The notes beneath the pieces are model-generated. The model ran no database searches. It was given only the letters and a program-made list of their open reading frames with translations, and was not told where the DNA came from. Positions 35,701 through 45,213 of a stretch of DNA of 64,000 nucleotides are shown here, one piece after another. Positions within the stretch are counted from its first letter, which is position 1, and every line of letters starts with the position of its first letter. The DNA comes from Mogibacterium neglectum (GTDB lineage: Bacteria > Bacillota > Clostridia > Peptostreptococcales > Anaerovoracaceae), in assembly GCF_030644205.1 (NCBI RefSeq), contig NZ_CP128647.1:992001-1056000 (forward strand). Reading direction: 5' to 3'. The translations under genes were made by a program, and so were the position numbers.

Positions 35701-37168
35701 AATACACCTTCATTGCCCATGTCGGAACATCATCGTCACATGCGTCATCATCTACGAATATAAATGCCGTATCATATACCGGTTTTCGTTTCGGGTAAAT
35801 ACCCTTTCCATCAGTAAAATATAATAAACCTCTTAGATTTCTTAGTTCTTTCCTTCGTATGAGTTCATTTATATAATGGAACACTGGGCGAAAATCAGTT
35901 CCGCCAAATCCCTTAATTTCTAAATTCTTCAGAAACACATCTGCATCTTCCCTGTTTTTAAGCACTGTGTCATCCTGAATCTCTGCATCACATTGTACCA
36001 CATGAATATTAAATTTAGCTCCTAGAACATCGTTGTTGCTGAGAATTTCAAAACTTTTGTCAATGAACTTCTTCACCAGCTCACCGTCGGTTGAGCCGGA
36101 GGTATCGATTGCGATAACGAGATCACGAATATGCTTCTCATCTTTGTACTCAAGTGGCTCGATGAGTGGCATATCTCTATATCTGTTTAGACCGTATGTA
36201 TACATGATATAGTCGAATGACTCATCATCGACCTTAAGTGTCTCATGATTTGCGGCGAATTTCCTAAGAAATGTGCTGTAATCTATTCGATTCTCCTCAG
36301 CATACTGCAGCTCCCGCTGCATCGTTCCACCGGTATCACCGAAACTATTATCATCCATTTCGAGTGCGGTTTTTACCATCTCACGTATCTTATCCCAGTC
36401 CTGATCAGAAAAAAGCGATGCACCATCGCATTCTTCATTACCGTCTGACTTCTCTATGCTCGATACATCAAATTTAGTGATAGTATTATCATCAGGTATT
36501 TCCTGCTTATTCTCGTCATAATCCTGCGGACGAGAATCATCTTGCTTTCCATCTTCATCTATTTCTGACATAGACTCAGAGTAATTAACACCATCATCAG
36601 CTCTATACCATAGCGAATGATCATCTACAGTGAATAGTTCTCGCATTATACTCACTTCAGCTTCAATCGGTGGATCAGTCACAAAAGACTTATATAGCCG
36701 ATCTACTGAAAGCCTTCCTCGCTTAGCCCTAATTTTTTTTATTTCATCGCGCCTTTCACTACTCTCAGGTGTATTGAAACAGTAGGCTCCAAGCGACTCT
36801 ATCATTTCTTCAACAGCTATATCAGACGCCATATCCCAGTACAGCCTATTCACTTTTTTCGTAATATAGTAATGCTTAAAAATGCAATGGAGCAGTACAT
36901 GCATGTAATCATGTGTAAATGAGGAAAGACCGCGTTTCATTCTATCAAAGACTGCATCAGTGCTGTAGTAGAGCGTTGTCCCATCAATCATAAAAACGCC
37001 ATGTTTGTCATGCGCACAAGCTGTTTTAAGCGCAAAAACAGCAGAGTCCATAAACCGCATACTTGCGACAATCTTGTCCTGCGCTGCGGCAATTATCTTC
37101 TCTGCTAAAATTCCATCTTTATTAAATTCTATATCTTTATGTTCATTATTAAAGCTATTTGACACCAT
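35690..37168 (-). CDS. VWA-like protein with N-terminal metallopeptidase-like domain (DUF2201 type)
   Basis: A 492-residue partner of the MoxR ATPase. The C-terminal VWA domain has a complete MIDAS site: DTSGS (355-359), Thr424 in GGTDF and Asp453 in FTDGKG. The N-terminal domain carries the His-rich pattern H86-D-x2-H90-x3-H94 followed by WDMASDIAVEE (111-121), resembling the DUF2201 metallopeptidase-like region. The canonical HExxH Glu is Asp, so protease activity is uncertain. The middle (195-290) is acidic and low in complexity. The ATG at 37168 lies six bases after AGGAG and overlaps ribF by 14 bases, tying the cassette to the translation operon. Confidence 0.85.
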   Translation of the reverse strand: MVSNSFNNEHKDIEFNKDGILAEKIIAAAQDKIVASMRFMDSAVFALKTACAHDKHGVFMIDGTTLYYSTDAVFDRMKRGLSSFTHDYMHVLLHCIFKHYYITKKVNRLYWDMASDIAVEEMIESLGAYCFNTPESSERRDEIKKIRAKRGRLSVDRLYKSFVTDPPIEAEVSIMRELFTVDDHSLWYRADDGVNYSESMSEIDEDGKQDDSRPQDYDENKQEIPDDNTITKFDVSSIEKSDGNEECDGASLFSDQDWDKIREMVKTALEMDDNSFGDTGGTMQRELQYAEENRIDYSTFLRKFAANHETLKVDDESFDYIMYTYGLNRYRDMPLIEPLEYKDEKHIRDLVIAIDTSGSTDGELVKKFIDKSFEILSNNDVLGAKFNIHVVQCDAEIQDDTVLKNREDADVFLKNLEIKGFGGTDFRPVFHYINELIRRKELRNLRGLLYFTDGKGIYPKRKPVYDTAFIFVDDDACDDDVPTWAMKVYFDE

Positions 37169-38087
37169 GAAATCTCCTCGCTGATTCTATATCATCAGCA
37201 ATGTGTTCAGTGAGTAGCTCTAAACTTTCAAATTTAAACTCTGGTCTATGGAGCTTGAGAAATTCAATTTTAATGTATCCTCCGTATAGCTCCTCATTTA
37301 TACCGAATATGTGCGTCTCAATAGATTTATTATAATTACCTATAGTCGGTTTATTACCGACATTAGAAACGCTATTATAAGTAGAACCATTCACTAAAGT
37401 GCGTGTAAAATACACTCCATTCATAGGCGATACCTTGGTAAAGCTAAGTTCAATATTAGCCGTCGGAAAACCTATCTTTGAACCGATATGATTTCCACGA
37501 CCTACAGTACCATCTATACTAAATGGTCTACCTAGATATTCATTAGCCTTTATAATATCCCCAGTTTCAATATATTTTCGTATAGCTGTTGAACTAACTA
37601 TTTCAGAACCGACTTTTACCGGCTGAATAACACTAGTCTCATATCCGTATCTACTGCCAAGTTCAATAAGAAGCTTGTCATCACCACTAGCCCTTGTGCC
37701 AAATCGATAATTAAAACCACAAGATACGCCCTTGACCTTTAGCTTATCACATAGAATATCTTTAATGAATATCTCTGGCAACATATTCATCGTAACTTCA
37801 TCAAAAGGTACATCGAATACCACTTCAATACCTGCTTCTTCGAAAAGCTGCAATTTCTCATCATCGTTTGTGATAAAAAGAATACCACGATCGGATTTAC
37901 CCCCAAATAGCTCACGCGGATGATTCGAAAACGTAAAACAAGCTGGCTTTCCCCCAAGCTTTGTTGCCATCTGAACAGCAGATTTTAAAATCTTCTGATG
38001 TCCGATATGAACACCATCAAAATTCCCCAGTGCAACCGAGGTTTCAAAATCTGTATTGATATCTGGAAGTGACCTGTACACCTTCAT
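37155..38087 (-). CDS. ribF: Bifunctional riboflavin kinase / FAD synthetase
   Basis: Converts riboflavin to FMN and FMN to FAD. The N-terminal nucleotidyltransferase domain has ALGNFDGVHIGHQKIL (residues 20-35) and CGFNYRFGTRASGD. The C-terminal flavokinase domain has GNHIGSKIGFPTANI and MNGVYFT. Length (310) and order are standard. The ATG at 38087 follows the truB stop by one base, and no separate promoter was seen. No FMN riboswitch is present, in keeping with its place in the translation operon as in B. subtilis. Confidence 0.96.
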   Translation of the reverse strand: MKVYRSLPDINTDFETSVALGNFDGVHIGHQKILKSAVQMATKLGGKPACFTFSNHPRELFGGKSDRGILFITNDDEKLQLFEEAGIEVVFDVPFDEVTMNMLPEIFIKDILCDKLKVKGVSCGFNYRFGTRASGDDKLLIELGSRYGYETSVIQPVKVGSEIVSSTAIRKYIETGDIIKANEYLGRPFSIDGTVGRGNHIGSKIGFPTANIELSFTKVSPMNGVYFTRTLVNGSTYNSVSNVGNKPTIGNYNKSIETHIFGINEELYGGYIKIEFLKLHRPEFKFESLELLTEHIADDIESARRFHGVK

Positions 38088-38088
38088 A

Positions 38089-39078
38089 TTAATTTCTACT
38101 ACCCATTACTTTCTCTGGTTTCAAGTTGCCGTCATTATTCAAGCGGCAAGTTCCGAGGAATTCTCCATCTTCACTGTATAGTCTATATATATCGCCGAAG
38201 TAGTTTAGTTCATCCTCTGTAATATCAAAAAGCTCCTTGTTAGCTAATTTACTTTTGTACGATTTAATACCGCAATCATCCTCATCAGTCATATAGTACT
38301 TGCGTTCTATTATTCTTCCATTAAGATAAAATGATTCACTACCACTTCTAAGCACAAGCTTTCTGAGATTTACAATAGTAGATTCTCCGCTAAGAATAAT
38401 CGAATCTAGTTCTGCTTCGCTCATCTCGAGCACATTTTCAAGGTCATATGCGGATTTTACGCTGAAAACTCCGTTTTTTGTTCTCTTAAGTTTAGTCATA
38501 GTTGCACCTACTCCCAGAAGATCTCCAATCTCTGAGCAAATGCTCCTAATATAGGTGCCCTTAGAGCAAGTTACGGTAAACGATACTTTTTTTAATGAAA
38601 TGTCGATAGATATAAATTCAAAATGTCTTATGTCTACCTCACGCTTTTTCGATTCAATATCAATTTCCTGCCCTTCACGAGCATACTTATACAGTGGACG
38701 TCCATTAACCTTGAGTGCCGAGTATTTGGGTGGTATCTGCGTAATCGTCCCTCTATACCTGCTAGCAAGCGACTCGATATCTTCTGCTGTAATATTTATT
38801 ACTTCGCACTCTTCAAGGACTTCGCCGGTAATATCCATCGTGTCTGTGACCTTTCCGAGTTCAAGTTCCGCTTCATACGTCTTCCAATCGTGATCGTAAT
38901 ACTCAATCAGTCTTGTGTCCTTACCGAAACAAACAGGAAGAACTCCCGTCGCCATCGGATCGAGAGTCCCTGTGTGCCCAACTCGCTTTATTCCGAGCTT
39001 ACGCCTGAGCCTAGCTACTACATCGTGAGACGTATACCCCTCAGGTTTATTAATGTTTATAACACCACTATTTTTCAT
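38089..39078 (-). CDS. truB: tRNA pseudouridine(55) synthase TruB
   Basis: Makes pseudouridine 55 in the T loop of elongator tRNAs. Motifs: INKPEGYTSHDVV, the catalytic-Asp segment GHTGTLDPMATGVLPVC, and KVSFTVTCSKGTYIRSICSEIG in outline. A PUA-like tail follows after residue 270. The ATG at 39078 (MKNSGVININ) is preferred, giving 329 residues; another ATG lies directly before it, and an open extension of 13 residues further upstream is unconserved. It overlaps the nrnA end by 11 bases. Length is slightly above the usual 300 because of the C-terminal region. Confidence 0.95.
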   Translation of the reverse strand: MKNSGVININKPEGYTSHDVVARLRRKLGIKRVGHTGTLDPMATGVLPVCFGKDTRLIEYYDHDWKTYEAELELGKVTDTMDITGEVLEECEVINITAEDIESLASRYRGTITQIPPKYSALKVNGRPLYKYAREGQEIDIESKKREVDIRHFEFISIDISLKKVSFTVTCSKGTYIRSICSEIGDLLGVGATMTKLKRTKNGVFSVKSAYDLENVLEMSEAELDSIILSGESTIVNLRKLVLRSGSESFYLNGRIIERKYYMTDEDDCGIKSYKSKLANKELFDITEDELNYFGDIYRLYSEDGEFLGTCRLNNDGNLKPEKVMGSRN

Positions 39079-40060
39079 CATTCGACCTAACAAGTTCAGC
39101 TTCGAGAGCTTTCGCAATCTCAGCCTTTGCTTCGCCTATAGTTCCTTCAAAAGTTAGACCAGCTGCACGCATATGTCCGCCTCCACCGTATTTCTGGGCA
39201 ACACGCGCCACATTCGCATATGATTTTGCCCTCAGACTTACTCTAGCAGTCTTATCGTCGATTTCTTTTAGAATGCAGCCTATTTCAACACCGTCGATAC
39301 TCATTAGTTTCTGGATTATTCCATCTGATTCATTCATTAAAGTGCCAGTTTCAGCCAGGTGAGCCTGAGTTACAGCGCTCAACACAACCTTACCACCGCA
39401 ACATACTTCCATTTCAGAGACAATACGACCCTCAAGCTGTATTGCACCTAGCGACTTTCTATTATATATAAGCTGCACAATCCTATTACCATCAAAGCCA
39501 GGAATTCCGTATATCTCACTTGCGATTTTGTGGGTTCTAGCAGTGGTATTTGAATGCTGGAAACTACCAGTATCCGTATTTATAGCAGCAAATATACATT
39601 CTGCAATAGGTAGAGTAAACTCTGCACCCATCTCACTCGCAATCAGATAGACAAGTTCAGCGGTTGCAGCAGAGCTAGACTCGATGATTCCAAAGTTGAA
39701 TTCCGCATCATTTTCCATCACTCCATGGTGATCTATTACAGCTCTTTCTCTAGCTCTGTCAAAAACAGAGGCTCTTTCACCTATTCTGCTTCTGCTGCCG
39801 CAGTCCACAAGAACCGCAAGGTCATATTCATCAAACACATCGTAATCTCTAGTAACTACACCGCTCTCTAGAAAATCTAAATTGTGGGGAGTCACATCAT
39901 CGGCAAGGACATACGCCTCTTTACCAAAGCCGCGAAGCACGTGGCATAACGCAGCTGAGGAACCAAGGCAATCTCCATCCATATTTACATGAGGAAAGAT
40001 TAAAATCTTGCTGTAATTATGAAGCTTTAAAGCAATTTTCTTATAAATATTATCCGTCAT
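39068..40060 (-). CDS. nrnA: DHH-family nanoRNase / pAp phosphatase NrnA
   Basis: Manganese-dependent phosphoesterase that degrades 2-5 nt RNAs and removes the 3' phosphate of pAp. Motifs in order are the HVNMDGDCLGSS metal site (25-36), LVDCGS, the DHH motif VIDHHGV (about 110) and the DHHA1 nucleotide-binding GGGGHMRAAG near the C-terminus. The 330 residues match the family. It lies four bases after rbfA and overlaps truB. In many Firmicutes nrnA lies exactly here, between rbfA and truB. Confidence 0.94.
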   Translation of the reverse strand: MTDNIYKKIALKLHNYSKILIFPHVNMDGDCLGSSAALCHVLRGFGKEAYVLADDVTPHNLDFLESGVVTRDYDVFDEYDLAVLVDCGSRSRIGERASVFDRARERAVIDHHGVMENDAEFNFGIIESSSAATAELVYLIASEMGAEFTLPIAECIFAAINTDTGSFQHSNTTARTHKIASEIYGIPGFDGNRIVQLIYNRKSLGAIQLEGRIVSEMEVCCGGKVVLSAVTQAHLAETGTLMNESDGIIQKLMSIDGVEIGCILKEIDDKTARVSLRAKSYANVARVAQKYGGGGHMRAAGLTFEGTIGEAKAEIAKALEAELVRSNDEK

Positions 40061-40064
40061 TATA

Positions 40065-40439
40065 CTATCTTTCCAGCTTATTTATCTCATCGATAATCCC
40101 ATCGATATGCCTGCCGTATTTCATGGATGAGTCTAGCTTAAAATTAAGTTCTGGAGTATGTCTAAGCTTTATGTCGTGAGATATTTTAGTTCTAAATAGT
40201 CCCTTTGCGTTATTGAATGCGTTTAGAACCTCTTTACTAACCTCGTTACTATCTTCTCCGCTCAACGTTAGAGGTGTAAAGAATACGGTCGCATAGCTAC
40301 CATCACTCGACACCTCAACAGCTGATATGGTTATTATCCTAGTAGAGAGTCTAGGATCCTTGATGCCATTAAGAAGATATCCTGAGATACTCTTCTTAAT
40401 TTCCTCACCCAGTCTCCCTTGTCTATAATTCTTTCCCAT
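40065..40439 (-). CDS. rbfA: 30S ribosome-binding factor RbfA
   Basis: KH-fold assembly factor needed for late 30S maturation and 16S 5'-end processing. The 124-residue protein has the family pattern RLGEEIKKSIS, VEVSSDGSYATVFFT and LRHTPELNFKLDSSMKYG. The start has AGAGAGGT and overlaps the end of infB's stop region with a one-base gap. It follows infB, the conserved order. Confidence 0.95.
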   Translation of the reverse strand: MGKNYRQGRLGEEIKKSISGYLLNGIKDPRLSTRIITISAVEVSSDGSYATVFFTPLTLSGEDSNEVSKEVLNAFNNAKGLFRTKISHDIKLRHTPELNFKLDSSMKYGRHIDGIIDEINKLER

Positions 40440-40440
40440 A

Positions 40441-43230
40441 TTACCTCTCTATTTCCACCATATGGAAGCACTCGATAATATCCATAGGCTTGATATCATT
40501 GTATGCTTCGATTCCGATACCACACTCATAGCCCTGGGCTACTTCCTTAGCATCGTCCTTAAATCTACGTAGTGAGGAAATCATACCTTCGTGAATTACG
40601 ATACCATCTCTTACGAGGCGGATCTGCGCATTTCTCTTAACCTTACCCTCAACGATGTAGGCACCGCCAATGATTCCAATATTAGGAACCTTAAACGTCT
40701 CTCTTATCTCAGCTTTACCGAGGATTTCTTCTTTATACTCAGGATCGAGCATGCCCTTCATAGCGTTCTGTACATCATCGATGATGTCATATATTACGCG
40801 GTACGTTCTGATCTCAATCTCGGCATCATCCGCTCTCGACTGAACCGCAGTAGTTGGCCTTACATTAAATCCAATTATAATAGCTCCTGACGTTTCAGCC
40901 AGCATTACATCAGACTCTGTAACTGTACCTACTCCTGAGTGAATTAAGTTTACTCGCACATCATCAGTATCTAATTTCTCAAGCGACGAAATTATTGCAC
41001 CAACAGAACCTTGTACATCTCCTTTTATGATGAGGTTCAGTTCCTTTGTCTCGCCTTCCTGAATCTGTGAGAATAACTTTTCGAGTGTAGTGCTTGCATT
41101 TTTTGCAAGTACGTCTTCTCTCATCTTTTCCTGTCTGCTCTCTGCAATCTCCCTAGCCACCTTGTCATCCTTAACAGCATTGAACGAATCACCTGCCATA
41201 GGAACATCAGAAAGTCCAAGGATTTCAACTGGTGTCGCAGGAAGAGCCTTTCTGATTGCTTCTCCCTTAAAATTAGTCATAACTCTAATTTTACCAGATG
41301 TTGTACCAGCAACGACACTCTGTCCAGCTTTGAGAGTTCCATTTGTAACAAGTAGTGTAGCAATCGGACCTTTGCTCTTGTCGAGTCTTGCTTCAATCAC
41401 AGTTCCCATAGCAAGCCTATCAGGATTTGCACGAAGCTCGAGAACTTCTGCCTGTAATAGAATCATTTCTAAGAGGTCCGTAATTCCCTCACCCTGCTTT
41501 GCGGATACAGGAACGCTTATTACGTCTCCGCCCCAATCCTCAACTAGTACTCCATGGTCTGCAAGGTCTTTTTTAACTCTGTCAATATTTGCACCTGGTT
41601 TATCGATCTTATTTATAGCAACAATCATAGGTACATTTGCGGCCTTTGCGTGGCTAATAGATTCTATTGTCTGTGGCTTAACGCTATCATCTGCTGCAAC
41701 TACTAGTACAGCGATATCCGTTACCTGAGCACCACGAGCACGCATTGTAGTAAACGCTTCGTGACCTGGTGTATCGAGGAACACTATCTTTTTACCGTTA
41801 ATCTTGACCTCAGAAGCACCGATATGCTGCGTGATACCACCAGATTCACCAGCAGTTACGTTAGTATTTCTAATAGCATCGAGTAATGAAGTCTTACCGT
41901 GGTCAACGTGACCCATTACAGTGATGATTGGTGCACGAGGCTTCAGCTCATTTTCCTTATCCTCGCGTAGATCCAAGCCTTCTTCAAAAACCTCTTCTTT
42001 CTCTTCAGTTACTACAACTTGCATACCGAGATCTTCACCAAGCATCTCAACAGTATCTTTATCAAGCGTCTGGTTTACTGTAGCCATTATCCCAAGCTTC
42101 ATTAGCGACATGATAATTTTGCTAACGGAAATCTCTGCCTGTTCAGCTAGACCGGCAACTGTGATTGGAACAGTTACAGCCACTGCACCTTCTGGTAGTA
42201 GCTCTTCAATTTCGATTTCAGGCTCAGTAACCTTAGGAGTCTTTTTCTTTCTGTGTTTAACCTGCTTTTCAAGGTTTCTCTCATCAAAGAAACGCGACTT
42301 GCTATTTTTCCCCTCGCTGCGCTTCTCGTGTTTGAACTTATCTCTATCTTTATCCTTGTCAAAAAACTTCTTGCTCTTCCCCTTTGACTGCGGCTTATCA
42401 GTCATAGGAGTATTTACCACAACCGTTCCCTGAGTTCTCGATGAACTTCTGCTTTGCTTAGAATCATTATTTCTACTGTTCTGTCCATCCCTCTTATCAT
42501 TCTTTCTGCCACCACGGTCATCCTTCTTTCCGTCCTTACGACCGTCTTTATCAGAAGACTTCTTGCGAGCATGTTTTAGCTTTTCCTTTGGGGCAGATGA
42601 AGCATCAAAAATCTTCTTGAAGCGCATCGGCTTGTTAGGAGCATTTTCATATGTCTCCTCTTTCTTTTCTACCTTCTTCTCTGATTCCTTCGATGCCTCT
42701 TTGCCTTTCTCAGGCTTTTCATCATTTTTAGCAGTTTTTCCTTTAAGCTCTATTACCTTTTCTTTCTTACCTGCCTTAGTCTCTTTAACTTCATCAGTAG
42801 CTGCATCCTTAGTAGCAGTTTTCTTTTTAGTGGACTTCGCCTTATGTTCTGTAGTTTCTGTCTTAACCTTAGTTTTTACATCTGTATCTACCGGCTTCTT
42901 TACTTCTAGATTGGCCTTCGCTTCAGCAGCCTCAGCATCTACAGATTCTGCCTTACGAGGCAGTGGCTTTCCTGCTGGTGCCTTAGGTTTATGTGCAAAA
43001 TCCTTACTAATAATTGGAACAGCCTTAATCTTAGGCTTCTTAGTATTCTTATCGGATTTTGAATCCAATCCCTTCAGTTTGCTAATCGTGTCATTCAATC
43101 TATCAGCGTCCTTCTGATCAAGATTCGTGCGTTCTGACTTAACCTCGATGCCCATCGTATCAGCTGCTTTCTTAATATCCTGATATGACACACCGAGCTC
43201 TGCCATCAGCTCATTTACCTTTTTCGTCAT
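40441..43230 (-). CDS. infB: Translation initiation factor IF-2
   Basis: GTPase that places initiator tRNA on the 30S and promotes subunit joining. The 929 residues comprise a first IF2_N domain (1-55), a long Lys/Glu/Ser/Thr-rich unstructured stretch (about 60-335), a second IF2_N domain (about 350-410), and the G domain with VMGHVDHGKTSLLDAIR, DTPGHEAFTTMRARG and NKIDKP. Domains II-IV follow to the fMet-tRNA-binding C-terminus. The start has an excellent AAGGAGGTAGCGG site. It follows rnpM directly; the L7Ae-like gene (rplGA/ylxQ) often found between them is missing. Confidence 0.97.
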   Translation of the reverse strand: MTKKVNELMAELGVSYQDIKKAADTMGIEVKSERTNLDQKDADRLNDTISKLKGLDSKSDKNTKKPKIKAVPIISKDFAHKPKAPAGKPLPRKAESVDAEAAEAKANLEVKKPVDTDVKTKVKTETTEHKAKSTKKKTATKDAATDEVKETKAGKKEKVIELKGKTAKNDEKPEKGKEASKESEKKVEKKEETYENAPNKPMRFKKIFDASSAPKEKLKHARKKSSDKDGRKDGKKDDRGGRKNDKRDGQNSRNNDSKQSRSSSRTQGTVVVNTPMTDKPQSKGKSKKFFDKDKDRDKFKHEKRSEGKNSKSRFFDERNLEKQVKHRKKKTPKVTEPEIEIEELLPEGAVAVTVPITVAGLAEQAEISVSKIIMSLMKLGIMATVNQTLDKDTVEMLGEDLGMQVVVTEEKEEVFEEGLDLREDKENELKPRAPIITVMGHVDHGKTSLLDAIRNTNVTAGESGGITQHIGASEVKINGKKIVFLDTPGHEAFTTMRARGAQVTDIAVLVVAADDSVKPQTIESISHAKAANVPMIVAINKIDKPGANIDRVKKDLADHGVLVEDWGGDVISVPVSAKQGEGITDLLEMILLQAEVLELRANPDRLAMGTVIEARLDKSKGPIATLLVTNGTLKAGQSVVAGTTSGKIRVMTNFKGEAIRKALPATPVEILGLSDVPMAGDSFNAVKDDKVAREIAESRQEKMREDVLAKNASTTLEKLFSQIQEGETKELNLIIKGDVQGSVGAIISSLEKLDTDDVRVNLIHSGVGTVTESDVMLAETSGAIIIGFNVRPTTAVQSRADDAEIEIRTYRVIYDIIDDVQNAMKGMLDPEYKEEILGKAEIRETFKVPNIGIIGGAYIVEGKVKRNAQIRLVRDGIVIHEGMISSLRRFKDDAKEVAQGYECGIGIEAYNDIKPMDIIECFHMVEIER

Positions 43231-43233
43231 CCG

Positions 43234-43512
43234 CTACCTCCTTGTTTTCTCCAGCATCTTGCCTAGTAGCTCACCCAAGCTCTTTTCATCAATCGCTCTC
43301 TTGTAAGCTCTGTTAAATGATCTATTCTTACGGGCAGACTCTATACAAGGCTCACTTTTACATAAGTACACGCCTCTGCCTTCGCCATTTCCCGTTATAT
43401 CTTCATAAATTTGCATGCTGCGGCATGTGAACCTAAACATTTCTCCCTTTGGATGTGAAATTCTACATCCAATGCATCTTCGCATTGGCTCTCTATTCTC
43501 ATTAAGAGCCAT
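43234..43512 (-). CDS. rnpM: RNase P modulator RnpM (YlxR, DUF448)
   Basis: Small RNA-binding protein that in B. subtilis binds RNase P RNA and modulates its activity. The 92 residues have the two family motifs RRCIGCR (11-17) and GRGVYLC (about 45-51). It lies between nusA and infB with gaps of two and three bases, its conserved position. Start with GAGGAAG. Confidence 0.92.
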   Translation of the reverse strand: MALNENREPMRRCIGCRISHPKGEMFRFTCRSMQIYEDITGNGEGRGVYLCKSEPCIESARKNRSFNRAYKRAIDEKSLGELLGKMLEKTRR

Positions 43513-43514
43513 AC

Positions 43515-44696
43515 TTATGCTTCCTCTTCTATTTCATTATCTACTTCATTATCTTCCTGCTCAAGCAGCGCCTCTGCAGGCACACCTTCATCTATAAGCA
43601 CTTCTACTCTAGGTTCATCCTGGTCTTCGTACTCATCAAAATCAAAGCCGCTGTCCTCTAGCTGTGACTTGCTCTTGATATCAATCTTCCAACCACTTAC
43701 TCTGGCTGCGAGCCTTACATTCTGTCCTTCCCTGCCGATTGCAAGAGAAAGCTGCTGCTCTGGGACCACTGCTGTTGCCATCTTTTCCTTTTCGCTAACA
43801 TAGTTTATATATACACCTTCAACCTCAGCCGGTTTCAGTACATTGCTGATTAGAACAGCAGGATCCTCGTCCCATACAATGATGTCAATTTTCTCACCGA
43901 AGAGCTCATCGACAATATTCTGCACTCTAATACCTCTGTTGCCAACACATGCTCCAACTGGATCAACATTATCATCGTGTGAATATACGGCAATCTTGGT
44001 TCTTGATCCTGCCTCACGAGCTATTCCCTTAATCTCAACTGTTCCATCAGCAATTTCAGGAACTTCTAGTTCAAACAATCTTCTTACTAAACCTGGATGA
44101 GATCTCGATAGAAATATCTGAGGTCCTTTTGTAGCCTTCTTAACATCGATAACATAAACCTTTATTCTGTCACCTACGTTGAAAGACTCAGTTTTAACCT
44201 GCTCAGATAGTGGCAATATCCCCTCAGAGTTACCAACCGAAAGGAACATCGTCCCATTGTTGATTCTTTCAATCTTAGCAGTAACAATCTCTCCTTGTTT
44301 ATTAACGAACTCATCATAAGAGTTGCGTCTCTCCGCCTCTCTGATTCTCTGCACTACTACCTGCTTTGCAGTCTGGGCAGCTATACGACCGAAGTCTTTT
44401 GGGTCAACCTGGTATTCGATGACATCGCCAACCTCGTATCTTTCGTCATACGATCTAGCCTCTTCAAGAGAAACTTCCATCATATCGTCTTCAACTTCTG
44501 AAACAACTTCCTTGCTCATTAGAACAAGTACTTCACCATCCTCACGATCAACCAAAACTCTTACATTTGGATAGTTACCGTAGTTTTTCTTATAAGCAAG
44601 TTCTACCGCATCTTCAATCGCAGTGATAATGTCTTCTTTTGAAATATTTTTCTCACGCTCTAGTTCAGTGAGAGCATCCAAAAAATCTTTATTCAT
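43515..44696 (-). CDS. nusA: Transcription termination/antitermination factor NusA
   Basis: RNA polymerase-bound factor that affects pausing, termination and antitermination. The 393-residue protein has the N-terminal RNAP-binding domain (1-125), an S1 domain (about 130-200) and two KH domains with VGNRGIRVQNIV and IGREGQNVRLAARV. A short acidic tail is rich in Glu and Asp. It lacks the C-terminal acidic repeats of enterobacterial NusA, as usual in Firmicutes. Start with AGGAGG. It follows rimP by nine bases. Confidence 0.97.
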   Translation of the reverse strand: MNKDFLDALTELEREKNISKEDIITAIEDAVELAYKKNYGNYPNVRVLVDREDGEVLVLMSKEVVSEVEDDMMEVSLEEARSYDERYEVGDVIEYQVDPKDFGRIAAQTAKQVVVQRIREAERRNSYDEFVNKQGEIVTAKIERINNGTMFLSVGNSEGILPLSEQVKTESFNVGDRIKVYVIDVKKATKGPQIFLSRSHPGLVRRLFELEVPEIADGTVEIKGIAREAGSRTKIAVYSHDDNVDPVGACVGNRGIRVQNIVDELFGEKIDIIVWDEDPAVLISNVLKPAEVEGVYINYVSEKEKMATAVVPEQQLSLAIGREGQNVRLAARVSGWKIDIKSKSQLEDSGFDFDEYEDQDEPRVEVLIDEGVPAEALLEQEDNEVDNEIEEEA

Positions 44697-44705
44697 CGAA
44701 TCCTC

Positions 44706-45182
44706 CTAAAAAATTACCGCTAAATTAATCTTAGAAATTTGTTCTGCCAGAATCACGACCTTACGTTCTCCTATATCTATCGTAACTTCATCAGCCGATT
44801 TGCCAATCAATGTGCCAGTGAATTCCTTCTTGCCATCGATTGACTTATACAGCTTGACCTCAACCTCTCTGCCTGCAAATCGATCAAAATCAGATGGTTT
44901 AATCAATTCTCTATCAAGCCCCGGTGAGGAAACCTCTAAAGTGTAGCTTCTCTCAATAAAATCTTCTTCATCTAGCTTATCACTCAAAAAGCGAGTAACG
45001 TCTTCGCACTCATTGATGTCAACATATTCTGTATAACAGTCAAATGGCTTATCAAGGTATACTCGAAGCTTCCAGTCTTTACCTTCCTTCTTATATTCAA
45101 TATTGTATATCTCAAGCTCTTTACCTGTAAGATACTCATTTAGCAAGTCTTCAATCCTTGCAGTAACATCTTGTTTGGCCAT
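44706..45182 (-). CDS. rimP: Ribosome maturation factor RimP
   Basis: Assembly factor for the 30S subunit. The 158 residues show the RimP features YTLEVSSPGLDRELIKPSDF in outline (residues 85-104) and an SH3-like C-terminal domain with GEKVV-like residues. It is first in the rimP-nusA-rnpM-infB series, a conserved order. The ribosome site is weak (GGGATG). A promoter and a strong hairpin lie in the 112 bases between polC and this gene. Confidence 0.93.
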   Translation of the reverse strand: MAKQDVTARIEDLLNEYLTGKELEIYNIEYKKEGKDWKLRVYLDKPFDCYTEYVDINECEDVTRFLSDKLDEEDFIERSYTLEVSSPGLDRELIKPSDFDRFAGREVEVKLYKSIDGKKEFTGTLIGKSADEVTIDIGERKVVILAEQISKINLAVIF

Positions 45183-45213
45183 AATTCATCCCGGAAAAAG
45201 TCATAACATAAGT

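Noticed and set aside
41090-41728. 212-codon open frame on the plus strand inside infB
   Set aside because: It is antisense to the conserved G-domain and domain II of IF-2, has no ribosome site and encodes a Ser/Ala/Thr-rich low-complexity product. The same applies to the plus-strand frames at 41921-42433 and 42563-43117.
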